Below, one piece after another: positions 16,528 to 24,980 of a DNA stretch of 64,000 nt; position 1 is the stretch's first letter; each line of letters starts with the position of its first letter. Below the pieces are notes generated by a model, which was not told the DNA's origin, searched no databases, and worked only from the letters and a program-made list of their open reading frames with translations. Source of the DNA: Paenibacillus methanolicus (GTDB taxonomy: Bacteria; Bacillota; Bacilli; Paenibacillales; Paenibacillaceae); contig NZ_VNHS01000004.1 of the NCBI RefSeq assembly GCF_008124765.1, forward strand, positions 186,001 to 250,000, given 5' to 3'. A program made the translations under genes and the position numbers.

Positions 16528-17601
16528 TTATTGAATCAGGTTCTCCGCCGGGTCGGCCACGGCGCTCTTCATGGCGTCGGTCAGCTCGATGCCGTAGTCG
16601 GCAGCGGCCTTGGCGTTGATAATCAAATCCAGTTTCTCCTGCATCATGACCTTCATCTCGCCCGGGTTCTTGCCGTTCTTCAGCACGTCGACGGCCATCT
16701 GGCCGACTTGGTAGCCATGGTCGTAGTACTTGAAGCCGACAGTGGCGAATGCGCCTTTCTCGACGGTGTCGCGGTCGCTGGAGAAGAACGGAAGCTTCTC
16801 TTTCTTGGCGATTTTCAAGATGGCGTCCGCGCCCGTAACGACGACGTTGTCGAGCGTAATGTAGAACGCGTCGACGCGGCCGATCAGGGATTCGGCGGCC
16901 TGCTGCACTTCCGAGGTGTTCGTAACGGCGGCTTTCACGAGCTCGATGCCTTTCTTGCCGAACTCTTCTTCCGCTTTCTTGGCCATGATGACGGCGTTGG
17001 TTTCGCCTTCGTTGATGATCAGGCCGACTTTCTTGACGTTCGGGAAGTTGTCGGCGATGAAACCGACGAGCTTCGTCGTCGCTTCCGGATTCGTATCGGA
17101 GGCGCCGGTCACGTTGCCGCCCGGTTGATCGAGATTGTCGACGATCTTCGAAGCGACCGGATCCGTTACGGCCGCGAACAGCACCGGGGAATCCGTCATA
17201 TTCTTCACGAGCGCTTGCGCCGAAGGCGTCGCGATGCCGAGCGCGAGGTCCGGCTTGTCGCTGGCGATCTTCTGGGCGATCGTCGTGTTGTTCGTTTGGT
17301 CGTTCTGGGCGTTCTGGTAATCGACTTTCAGGTTCTCGCCTTCAACGAGGCCGCCGTCTTTGAGCGCGGCGAGGAAGCCTTCGCGCGTCGCGTCCAGCGA
17401 CGGATGCTCGACGATTTGGGAGATGGCGATCGAGTACGTTTTCGCATCGGCGGCATTGGTGCCGGAAGCGGCGTTCTCCGTCTGCTCGCTCGCGCCGCTA
17501 TTCGCGTTCGCGTTGGTGCCGGTGTTTTCGTTCTTGCTGCCGCAGCCTGCAATAAGGAGGACGGCGGACAGGACTAGCGCATACCAGGACGTCTTTTTCA
17601 A
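16528..17601 (-). CDS. ABC transporter substrate-binding lipoprotein (ABC_sub_bind family)
   Basis: A 357-residue lipoprotein. Residues 1-19 are a signal peptide (MKKTSWYALVLSAVLLIAG) with Cys20 in the lipobox, followed by an Asn/Ala/Gly-rich linker to about residue 50. The binding domain starts YSIAISQIVEHPSLDATREGF and contains DLALGIATPSAQAL, PVLFAAVTDPVASKIV and NVVVTGADAILKIA, all typical of the PF04392 type. The start codon is TTG at 17601, with GAGGGG upstream; no ATG lies near. It is the first gene of the operon. Ligand unknown. Confidence 0.9.
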   Translation of the reverse strand: MKKTSWYALVLSAVLLIAGCGSKNENTGTNANANSGASEQTENAASGTNAADAKTYSIAISQIVEHPSLDATREGFLAALKDGGLVEGENLKVDYQNAQNDQTNNTTIAQKIASDKPDLALGIATPSAQALVKNMTDSPVLFAAVTDPVASKIVDNLDQPGGNVTGASDTNPEATTKLVGFIADNFPNVKKVGLIINEGETNAVIMAKKAEEEFGKKGIELVKAAVTNTSEVQQAAESLIGRVDAFYITLDNVVVTGADAILKIAKKEKLPFFSSDRDTVEKGAFATVGFKYYDHGYQVGQMAVDVLKNGKNPGEMKVMMQEKLDLIINAKAAADYGIELTDAMKSAVADPAENLIQ

Positions 17602-17917
17602 AATGAATTCTACCCCTCTCTACATGTGACGCAATGTGGCGGCGCGGCATTAACGCTTTTGCCCATAAAAGCAAAGAAGTAAAAAGAAAAAGCATTCAGT
17701 ACAACAAAAAAACTGTCATGCTTTTCCAATTATCGTTAGCTTGCCGGACGCAAAATTGAAATAATTCGATTATTTTAATTTTAAAGCCCGACTCTAGTTT
17801 CGTCAATCGTATATAAATAATGTAAATATATGAAACTATGCATACGAGAGTCAAAAAGTCGACAGGTTAGATTCGATGCCGAGATACTTCTTGATCTGCT
17901 TCGCGATCCAATGGCGT
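17602..17917. other. Intergenic region without recognised gene
   Basis: Lies between the binding-protein start and the response-regulator stop, both on the minus strand. It turns AT-rich at 17690-17840, which fits a promoter for the ABC importer, but no clear -35/-10 pair or riboswitch was recognised. No terminator for the response regulator was found. Confidence 0.4.
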
Positions 17918-19516
17918 CTATACGCGCTCCTGGATCTGCTTGCGGTATTCGCCCGGCGAGCAGCCGGTCTGCTTTTTGAACACCTTGCTGAAATATTTCT
18001 CGTCCTGGAAGCCGCATTTCTCGGAGACTTGCGAGATGCGCAGCTGCGGCGAAGCGAGCAGCGCCTTCGCCCGCTCGATGCGGACGCGGGTGACGTAATC
18101 GGAGACGTTCTCGTTCATCACCTGCTTGAACTTGCGCGAGATGTACTCGCGGCTGAGGAAGAAACGGCTCGCGATCGTCTGCAGCGAGATGTCCTCGTGC
18201 GCGAACTGCTCGATGTATTTGGCGATGTCGTGGATGCTGCCGTGCGTCTGGCGTTCGTCCGAGCACGCGAGCGCCGCCTCGCCCACTTCGTCCAAGACGA
18301 GCCGCTGCCACGCCGATAGATCGAAGGCGCCCTTCTCGTCGGCAGGCAGCTGCAGGGCGGTCGCGCCGCCGTCCCGCGCGAGCTTGCGCTCGCGCAGCCA
18401 GACGGATTTGGCGACGGCGATCTCCTGCCACCACAGCTGGAGCTGTTCGGGCGAGATCCATTCCGCCGCGCGCATCGCGTCGAACCAAGGGGCGATCGCC
18501 GCTTCCGCCTGGACGGGCTGTCCGCTCTGTACGGCGTAGCGCACGCGCTCCTCGTAATCGTTGAACAGCGGAGCGTCCGTCTTGGCCGTCGTCCCCGCGT
18601 ACCGGTGGCACCATGCGCCGGCGTCCAACAGGTTGCGGCGGGCGAGCGCGGTTCTGGCCTGGCGGTAAGACATGCCGAGCTCGGCGGGCAGCGCGGCGTG
18701 ATCGCCGATGCCGAAGGCGAACCGCGTCTTCAGCGTCCGGCGGATCGCCGCGTCGATCTCGGCGAGCACGCCGGCGGCGTCCTCCGCCTCGCCCCAGAAG
18801 AGCAGCGCGATCTCGCCTTCGGAGCCGCGGCACCGGAAGGCGTACCCGATGCGCCGCTCGCGCAGAAACTCGTTGCAGATGTTCAAGAGCGCGAAGTACA
18901 GCAGGTCCCAGCCGGCGGCGAACTTCTGCCGGATCGCGTCCGAGGCGGGCTCGAGGCTTAGCAGCGCGATGCGACCGCGCGTTGGCGCGCCGCCAAGGCC
19001 GAATTCCTGGCGAAGCGTCTCCGCGGCGCCGGAGGAGGCGCCGGGATCGGTGACGAGCGAGGAGAGGAATTGCTCCAGATAGACCGGCTTTAGCTGATGG
19101 ATCTGGCTGCCGTGATGCTGATCGCGCCGGCGCGCCTCCTCGTCCGCCTGCCAGCTGGCGATCGCGCCTCCCAGCGCGGCCGCCAGCTGCGCGGGATCGA
19201 TCGGCTTCAGGATATAGTCGATGCCGCCGTGCTTCAGCGTCTGGCGGACGAATTCGAAATCGTCGTGTCCGCTGATGACGATCACCTTGCTCTCCGGCGC
19301 GTGGCGCGCCGTCCAGGCGAGCAGTTCCACGCCGCCCATGTTCGGCATCATCATGTCCGTGAATATAATCTCCGGGCGCTCCGCCATGATCGTCGCGGTC
19401 GCCGCCGCGCCGTCTGACGCCTCCAGCACCGTGCCGATGCCGTGCGCCTCCCAGTCTACCAGCAGCTTGACGGCCTCCCGGACGTGTTTCTCGTCATCGA
19501 TAATCAATGCTTTCAT
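17918..19516 (-). CDS. YesN-like response regulator, receiver plus AraC DNA-binding domain
   Basis: A 532-residue response regulator. The receiver domain (1-120) has the acidic pair DD at 7-8, the phosphorylation site Asp54 in FTDMMMPNMGG, and KP in YILKPIDP. The central ~280 residues are a variable linker region. The C-terminal AraC domain reads IAKYIEQFAHEDISLQTIA, then SRKFKQVMNENVSDYVTRVR and QVSEKCGFQDEKYFSKVFKK, two helix-turn-helix units. It starts 3 bases after the kinase stop, so the kinase-regulator pair is one transcript. It is divergent from a sugar ABC importer, its likely target. Confidence 0.93.
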   Translation of the reverse strand: MKALIIDDEKHVREAVKLLVDWEAHGIGTVLEASDGAAATATIMAERPEIIFTDMMMPNMGGVELLAWTARHAPESKVIVISGHDDFEFVRQTLKHGGIDYILKPIDPAQLAAALGGAIASWQADEEARRRDQHHGSQIHQLKPVYLEQFLSSLVTDPGASSGAAETLRQEFGLGGAPTRGRIALLSLEPASDAIRQKFAAGWDLLYFALLNICNEFLRERRIGYAFRCRGSEGEIALLFWGEAEDAAGVLAEIDAAIRRTLKTRFAFGIGDHAALPAELGMSYRQARTALARRNLLDAGAWCHRYAGTTAKTDAPLFNDYEERVRYAVQSGQPVQAEAAIAPWFDAMRAAEWISPEQLQLWWQEIAVAKSVWLRERKLARDGGATALQLPADEKGAFDLSAWQRLVLDEVGEAALACSDERQTHGSIHDIAKYIEQFAHEDISLQTIASRFFLSREYISRKFKQVMNENVSDYVTRVRIERAKALLASPQLRISQVSEKCGFQDEKYFSKVFKKQTGCSPGEYRKQIQERV

Positions 19517-19519
19517 CGG

Positions 19520-21391
19520 TTACAGCACGGCTCCTTCCTCGAGCGGAATATGCATCAGAACGCCCAGGCCGTGCGGATGCGCCGCATACAGCTCCAGGGT
19601 GGACGACGGATGAAAATGCAGCCGCAGCCGCGACAGCACGTTGCGCAGGCCAATCCCGCCTTCGTCGATATGCGCCACGGCGCCGCCCTGCGTCAGCGGC
19701 TGGTCGCCGGCGGCGAGCGCCTGCGCGGCCGCATCCAGCTGGGCTTCGGTCATGCCCTTGCCGTTGTCCTCGATCCGGATGGACAAGCTGCCGTCCGGGA
19801 GCAGCTCGCTGACGAGCAGCAGCCGCGCCGGCTCCGCTTCGGAGGGCACGAAGCCGTGCTTGAAGAAGTTCTCGACGATCGGCTGCAAAATCATTTTCGG
19901 CACGAACACGCCCTTGGTGCGCGGATCGATGCGCAGCGTCGCTTCGAGCCCGGTATCGAACCGCTGTTTCTGCAGATCGAGGTACGCCTGCACGTACTCG
20001 AACTCCCTGGACAGCTCGACGACGGCGCTCTCGGTGCTCATCTGGTAGCGCATCATTTTGCCGAGCGAGGTGAGCAGGGAATACACCTGCATGTCCTTGT
20101 GCTGCAGCGCCACGGTGCCGATCGATTGCATCGCGTTGTACAGGAAATGCGGGTTCACCTGCGCCTGCAGCGCCTTCAGCTGATTCGTCTTGCTGGCGAT
20201 CTCGAGCCGGTATTCCTTCAGAATCAGGTTGTTGATCGTCTGCATCATCGAGCGGAAGCGCCGGGCGAGCAAGCCGATCTCGTCGTTGCTCTGGATATCG
20301 ATGTTGACGTTCAGATGGCCGGTCTCGATCTTGTTCACGTAGCCGATCAGCCGCTGCAGCGGACGCGTGATGCGCAGCGAGACGTAGAGCGTCGCGAGCA
20401 CCGCGATCGCCAGGAAGCCGATGCTGACGCCGGCGTTGATGCGCGCGATATTGCCGGCCCGCTCGTACAGATGCGTATAGGGCGACAGCTTGACCAGGTA
20501 CCAATCCATGTAATCGGTCTGGATGCGGTCGTAGAAAATCATTCCTTTGAAGTCGCTGCTCTTCTGGTCGATATAGCCGCTGTCCGAGTCGGCGCGGCGG
20601 ACCTTGGTGAACCACTCCAGCACCTCTTCCTGCTTGGCCTCCTGCGAAGCGAGCACCACCCGGCCGGACTTGTCGACGATGTAGAGCCGTTCGGCCTCGT
20701 CGTACAGCTGCCGGTTCAAATCCTGGAGCACGGACAGCTTCACGTCGATCGACAGCCGGGCGAGCAGCTCGTCGCTGGGCGCGCGGAAGATCGGCCGATG
20801 CAGGGTGAATACGGGTTCCTCGGGCTGCGACGTCTTGAAGGTCAAGCCGTACAGATGGCTCAGATGCGTCGGCTCGATGGACGTTTTGCCCGTATATTCG
20901 GCGTCGCGGGGCGGCTTCTCGGTCTGCCCGACCTTCATGTCGCTGTTGCGCAGCAGGTAAGTCGCGTTCGTCTTCACCACGTACAGCCGCACCTGATGGA
21001 ACTCCTGCACGCTTTGATAAATGTTGTACAGATGGTCCTTCAGCAAATTCCGGTTGCGGATGACGTCGGTCAAATCGTTGGGGAACACCTCGTCCTCCAT
21101 GTCATGCTCGAGCAGGTAATACAGCGAGCGCGGCACGTTCATGGCGTTGTAGACGGCGAGCGATTTCTGGTTGATGTTGTTCATGTAGTTGACGATGTTC
21201 GTCTTGCCGAGCGACAGCAGCCGGGTGTTCATGGCGACGGATTCTTCCGTCACCGACGACTTGGTCGCGTTGTAGGAGATGATCATGGAGGTCGTGATCG
21301 GCAGTATGGTTGCCGCGAGCAGCAGCAGCATGAGCCGGTTGCGAATCGTATTTTTAAAAGGAACAAAGCCGGACATAGACGGGTCGACCAC
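19520..21391 (-). CDS. YesM-like sensor histidine kinase
   Basis: A 623-residue membrane kinase. One membrane helix lies near residues 15-35 and a second near 300-320, enclosing a ~260-residue extracellular sensor. A HAMP domain follows (ITRPLQRLIGYVNKIETGHLN), then the His_kinase domain with the phosphoacceptor His in QVNPHFLYNAMQSIG and an ATPase domain with the N box QPIVENFFKHGF and IRIEDNGKGM. GTG 21391 follows AAGGAAAGG; ATG 21376 is an alternative. It pairs with the AraC-type regulator downstream and probably senses an extracellular oligosaccharide. Confidence 0.93.
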   Translation of the reverse strand: MVDPSMSGFVPFKNTIRNRLMLLLLAATILPITTSMIISYNATKSSVTEESVAMNTRLLSLGKTNIVNYMNNINQKSLAVYNAMNVPRSLYYLLEHDMEDEVFPNDLTDVIRNRNLLKDHLYNIYQSVQEFHQVRLYVVKTNATYLLRNSDMKVGQTEKPPRDAEYTGKTSIEPTHLSHLYGLTFKTSQPEEPVFTLHRPIFRAPSDELLARLSIDVKLSVLQDLNRQLYDEAERLYIVDKSGRVVLASQEAKQEEVLEWFTKVRRADSDSGYIDQKSSDFKGMIFYDRIQTDYMDWYLVKLSPYTHLYERAGNIARINAGVSIGFLAIAVLATLYVSLRITRPLQRLIGYVNKIETGHLNVNIDIQSNDEIGLLARRFRSMMQTINNLILKEYRLEIASKTNQLKALQAQVNPHFLYNAMQSIGTVALQHKDMQVYSLLTSLGKMMRYQMSTESAVVELSREFEYVQAYLDLQKQRFDTGLEATLRIDPRTKGVFVPKMILQPIVENFFKHGFVPSEAEPARLLLVSELLPDGSLSIRIEDNGKGMTEAQLDAAAQALAAGDQPLTQGGAVAHIDEGGIGLRNVLSRLRLHFHPSSTLELYAAHPHGLGVLMHIPLEEGAVL

Positions 21392-21607
21392 ACCTTTCCT
21401 TCGCTTCGAATGCGCTTACATTTCGCGAAGCATGCACCGGCCGTCCGCTTTGCGCCGCTGCTGCTTCAATTGGTTAAACAGTAACCGATCCGGCGTCGGA
21501 GGTCAATATATTCCACCTAGCTGTTCATCATCCTCAGTGTGCCGGGCGCGCGGCGGATTTTATACTAGAGTCAGATAGAGCGTATAAGGGGAGGGGAATC
21601 GCGCGTT

Positions 21608-22489
21608 ATGGTGAAACGCAAACAATGGAGCGAATGGATGCAGCAGACCGTCTTCGTCGGACCGGGTCTCCTGTTCTTCGCCCTCATTATTTTACTGCCG
21701 TTTTTTATGGGCTTTTACTACACGTTCACGAATTGGGACGGGGTCGATAAGGCCGATTGGGTCGGCCTGGACAATTTGACGCGCGTCTTCACGGACGATG
21801 AACGGTTCTGGTCGTCCTTCTGGTTCACGTCCAAATTCACGGTAGCCGCCGTCGTAACGACGAATCTGATCGCGTTCGGACTGGCGCTGCTGCTGACCCG
21901 CAACTTGAAGCTGAAGGGCGTCCTTCGGACGATTTTCTTCCTGCCGAACGTCATCGGGGGATTGCTGCTCGGCTACATCTGGTATTTCATCTTCGTGCGC
22001 GGCTTCTCGTCGATCGGCGAAAGCACGGGGATCGGATTCTTCGAACTGCCTTGGCTCGGGACCCCGGCGACCGGATTCTGGGGCATCGTCATCGTGTTCG
22101 TCTGGCAGACGGCCGGCTACATGATGCTCATCTATGTCGCGGCGATTCTCAACGTGCCGAAGGAACTCATGGAAGCGGCCCGGATCGACGGCGCGAGCGG
22201 CTGGCGCATTCTGCTTAGCGTCACGATGCCGCTCATCATGCCGGCCATCACGATCTGCTTGTTCCTGACGACGTCGAACGCGTTCAAAATGTTCGATCTC
22301 AATCTGGCGCTGACCGGCGGCGGTCCGGGCAACGCAACGGAATCGATCGCCCTCAACATTTACAAGGAAAGCTTGACGAACGGCCGCTACGGCCTCGGCA
22401 CGGCGAAGGCGATGATCTTCTTCTTCGCGGTCGCGCTCATCACGCTGCTCCAAGTATGGACAACGAAGAAACGGGAGGTGGAAGCATAG
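21608..22489 (+). CDS. Carbohydrate ABC transporter permease 1 (MalF-like)
   Basis: A 293-residue permease with six membrane helices and the coupling EAA loop in MEAARIDGASGWRILLSVTMPLIMP. QQTVFVGPGLLFFALIILLP at the N-terminus is typical of CUT1 sugar permeases. GGGGAGGGG lies 11 bases before ATG 21608, and a TATACT -10 box is at 21561. It is divergent from the YesM/YesN pair, with the second permease overlapping its stop by 1 base. Confidence 0.92.
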   Translation: MVKRKQWSEWMQQTVFVGPGLLFFALIILLPFFMGFYYTFTNWDGVDKADWVGLDNLTRVFTDDERFWSSFWFTSKFTVAAVVTTNLIAFGLALLLTRNLKLKGVLRTIFFLPNVIGGLLLGYIWYFIFVRGFSSIGESTGIGFFELPWLGTPATGFWGIVIVFVWQTAGYMMLIYVAAILNVPKELMEAARIDGASGWRILLSVTMPLIMPAITICLFLTTSNAFKMFDLNLALTGGGPGNATESIALNIYKESLTNGRYGLGTAKAMIFFFAVALITLLQVWTTKKREVEA

Positions 22490-23316
22490 TGGAGGAGAAA
22501 TACGCGAAACGCACGTTCGGCCTGGAGCTGCTCGGCATTGTGCTTGCCCTCGTTTTCTTGGCGCCGTTCTATTTTCTGCTGAACAACTCGTTCAAGAAGC
22601 TGCCGGAAATTCTGCTCAACGCGGCCAAGCTGCCGGAGGCGTTCAGCCTGGACAACTTCCGCCGCGCTTGGGTCGCGATCGACTTTCCGACCGTGCTGAT
22701 GCACTCCGTCGTGGTGACGGGCCTCAGCGTGCTGGCGCTCGTCATCGTCAGCTCGATGACCGCCTACCGGCTTGTTCGCCGGCCGACGCTGTTCAACAAA
22801 GTGCTGTTCAACGTGCTGGTCGCCGCGATGATCATCCCGTTCCAATCGATCATGCTGCCGCTCATGAAAGTGACCGCGATGTTCGAGCTGCGGGGCGAGC
22901 TGTACGGCATCGTCATTTGTTACCTCGGCTTCGGCCTTCCGCTCTCGATGTTCCTGTACCACGGCTTCATCAAGTCCGTGCCGCTGGAGATCGAGGAGGC
23001 GGCCGTGGTCGACGGATGCACGCCGTACGGCGTGTTCGGACGCATCGTGTTTCCGCTGCTGAAGCCGATCACGATGACGGTTATTATTTTGAACGTTCTG
23101 TGGATTTGGAACGATTATCTGCTGCCGGTGCTCGTCATCAACGACTCGTATACGACGATTCCGCTTGCCGTGCAGAAGTTTTTCGGGCAGTATTTACGGA
23201 AATGGGATTTGGCGATGGCGGCGCTGACGTTGTCCACCATTCCGGTCGTCGCGTTCTTCCTACTGCTGCAGAAACATATCATCGCGGGCATCACGGCCGG
23301 TTCGGTCAAGGGGTAA
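22489..23316 (+). CDS. Carbohydrate ABC transporter permease 2 (MalG-like)
   Basis: A 275-residue permease with six membrane helices and the EAA motif IEEAAVVDGCTPYGVFGRIVFPLLKP. GTG 22489 shares a base with the stop of permease 1 (TAGTG) and has GGGAGGTGG upstream; longer frames lie inside permease 1. It forms the membrane channel together with permease 1 and takes substrate from the lipoprotein encoded downstream. No ATPase gene is in this operon, so a shared MsmX-type ATPase elsewhere probably powers it. Confidence 0.92.
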   Translation: MEEKYAKRTFGLELLGIVLALVFLAPFYFLLNNSFKKLPEILLNAAKLPEAFSLDNFRRAWVAIDFPTVLMHSVVVTGLSVLALVIVSSMTAYRLVRRPTLFNKVLFNVLVAAMIIPFQSIMLPLMKVTAMFELRGELYGIVICYLGFGLPLSMFLYHGFIKSVPLEIEEAAVVDGCTPYGVFGRIVFPLLKPITMTVIILNVLWIWNDYLLPVLVINDSYTTIPLAVQKFFGQYLRKWDLAMAALTLSTIPVVAFFLLLQKHIIAGITAGSVKG

Positions 23317-23371
23317 GACACGAGGTGTTCAACATTTTCCACCTCAACCGTTCAATTTTCTCGGTGTCGGC

Positions 23372-23394
23372 GTGAAGCGCTTCCAACTTATAAT
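23372..23394 (+). promoter_or_regulatory. Internal promoter region with palindrome before the binding-protein gene
   Basis: A consensus TATAAT at 23389-23394 lies 47 bases before the binding-protein start. Just upstream, GAAGCGCTTC (23374-23383) is a perfect palindrome centred on GC, extended to GTGAAGCGCTTCCA. The -35 region is weak. It may let the binding protein be made in excess over the permeases under a separate repressor. Confidence 0.5.
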
Positions 23395-23441
23395 GACGAT
23401 GTAATCACGGATTCGCACTGATGATTAGGAGGGTTTATCGG

Positions 23442-24776
23442 ATGAAAAAGGGGATCACGATGCTGCTGACCGCGGCGCTGTTCGTTGTATTGGCAGGCTG
23501 CGGCAACGGCAACAATGGCGGCAACGCAGGCAACAACCAGGCGAGCACAGCAGGCAATACAGAGACGAACGCCGGCCAGACGAACGCGGAGAAGCCGGAA
23601 GAGCCGAAGAAAGAGAACGTCACGATCAAAGTATTCCAGTTCAAGGTCGAAATCGCGGACGCGCTGCAAAAATTGGCCGAGGCGTACGAGCAGGAAACCG
23701 GCGTGAAGGTCGAAGTCGAGACGCACGGCGGCGGCGAAGACTACAGCGCGCTGCTCAAAGCGGAACTGGCGGCGGGCGAAGAGCCTGAAATCTTCAACTC
23801 CGCGGGCTGGGCGGGCTTCGATCCTTACGTGGATCGCGCATCCGACCTGAGCGGCGAAGCATGGGCGAAGGACCTTGTGGAAGCGTCCAAAGCGCAAATC
23901 TCGCGCGACGGCAAGCTGCTCGGCATGCCGATGAACTTGGAAGCTTACGGCTTCACGTATAACAAAGATTTGTTCGCTCAAGCGGGCATTACGGCGCTGC
24001 CGCAAACGCTCGACGAGCTGGAAGCAGCCGCGAAGAAATTGCAGGACAAGGGCATCACGCCGTTCGCGCTGACGAGCGAGTGGTGGTCGATGGGCATTCA
24101 CACGCTGAACATCGCGCTGGCGAACCATGAAGATCCGGCGACGTTCATCGAGGACGTGAAAGCGGGCAAGGCGACGTTCAAAGACGAACCGGTCATGAAG
24201 GACTGGCTCCGACTGGTCGACATCATGTTCGCGAACGGCCAGAAGAACGCGCTGACGACGGACTACAACACGCAAGTGGCGGAGTTCGCGGCAGGCAAAT
24301 ACGCCATCATTCAGCACGGCAACTGGATCCAAGGCATGGTGGACGAAGTGAATCCGGAACTGAACCTCGGCATGATGCCGGTTCCGCTCGGCGCGAAGCC
24401 GTACACGTTCACGGGCGTGCCGAACAACTGGATCGTCAACAACAAGTCCGCTCACGCGGAAGAAGCGAAAGCGTTCCTGAACTGGATGGTGTCCTCCGAG
24501 ACGGGCAAGAAATACATCGCGACGGACTTCAAATTCATCCCGGCCGTATCGACGATCGCGCCGGACACGGCGGCCATCGGCAAAATCGGCGGCGACTTCG
24601 CGACCTTCTCGCAAGAGCATGCGGATCAAGTCAAAGGCTGGAACTGGGACCGCTTCCCGGACGGCATCACGCAGCAATGGGGCTCCGCGATGCAGGAGTA
24701 TCTCGGCAAGCAAATCAGCGGCGACGAGCTGCTCGGCAAGCTGGACAAAGCCGTGGCGGATATCGTCAAACGTTAA
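23442..24776 (+). CDS. Carbohydrate ABC transporter substrate-binding lipoprotein
   Basis: A 444-residue extracellular solute-binding protein, family 1. The signal peptide (MKKGITMLLTAALFVVLAG) ends at Cys20 and is followed by a Gly/Asn/Thr linker. Family stretches include YGFTYNKDLFAQAGI, AEFAAGKYAIIQHGNWI and FTGVPNNWIVNNKSAH. ATG 23442 lies 10 bases after TAGGAGGG; an upstream ATG at 23421 would put the binding site inside the gene. It completes a CUT1 importer with the two permeases and the YesMN-type pair. Sugar unknown. Confidence 0.93.
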   Translation: MKKGITMLLTAALFVVLAGCGNGNNGGNAGNNQASTAGNTETNAGQTNAEKPEEPKKENVTIKVFQFKVEIADALQKLAEAYEQETGVKVEVETHGGGEDYSALLKAELAAGEEPEIFNSAGWAGFDPYVDRASDLSGEAWAKDLVEASKAQISRDGKLLGMPMNLEAYGFTYNKDLFAQAGITALPQTLDELEAAAKKLQDKGITPFALTSEWWSMGIHTLNIALANHEDPATFIEDVKAGKATFKDEPVMKDWLRLVDIMFANGQKNALTTDYNTQVAEFAAGKYAIIQHGNWIQGMVDEVNPELNLGMMPVPLGAKPYTFTGVPNNWIVNNKSAHAEEAKAFLNWMVSSETGKKYIATDFKFIPAVSTIAPDTAAIGKIGGDFATFSQEHADQVKGWNWDRFPDGITQQWGSAMQEYLGKQISGDELLGKLDKAVADIVKR

Positions 24777-24790
24777 TATCGCATTTGCGG

Positions 24791-24822
24791 CACGGCATTC
24801 CTCGGGGATGCCGTGTTTTTTT
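24791..24822 (+). terminator. Intrinsic terminator of the sugar ABC operon
   Basis: CACGGCAT/ATGCCGTG stem with a 9-base loop and a run of seven T. Confidence 0.9.
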
Positions 24823-24920
24823 GCATGGCGGGTTCCGCATCGGAGGCGATGACCGATAGCCCGGCAGATTTGGGCGAATGGATTTTTGCTTCTATAATAT
24901 ATAGTCCAACGCACAACAAT

Positions 24921-24960
24921 AGGGCTGGCACGCGTCATGATGATGACGCAGGCCAGCCCT
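24921..24960 (-). terminator. Hairpin after the MATE gene
   Basis: AGGGCTGG pairs with CCAGCCCT, with an inner GCGTCAT/ATGACGC stem. The T tract on the minus strand is poor (ATTGTTG), so termination is likely but not certain. Confidence 0.6.
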
Positions 24961-24980
24961 TTGCGCTGTCTCTAATGAAG

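Noticed and set aside
17602-17880. T-box or other riboswitch before the ABC_sub_bind operon
   Set aside because: No conserved T-box words (AGGGTGGNACCGCG) or other aptamer blocks were found in the leader.
19442-21484. A 680-codon plus-strand frame
   Set aside because: Antisense of the YesM-like kinase, whose family motifs are unambiguous on the minus strand; high GC at third positions keeps antisense frames open.
23372-23386. CcpA cre site
   Set aside because: GTGAAGCGCTTCCA fails the TGWAANCGNTNWCA consensus at the outer positions, so it is described only as a palindrome.
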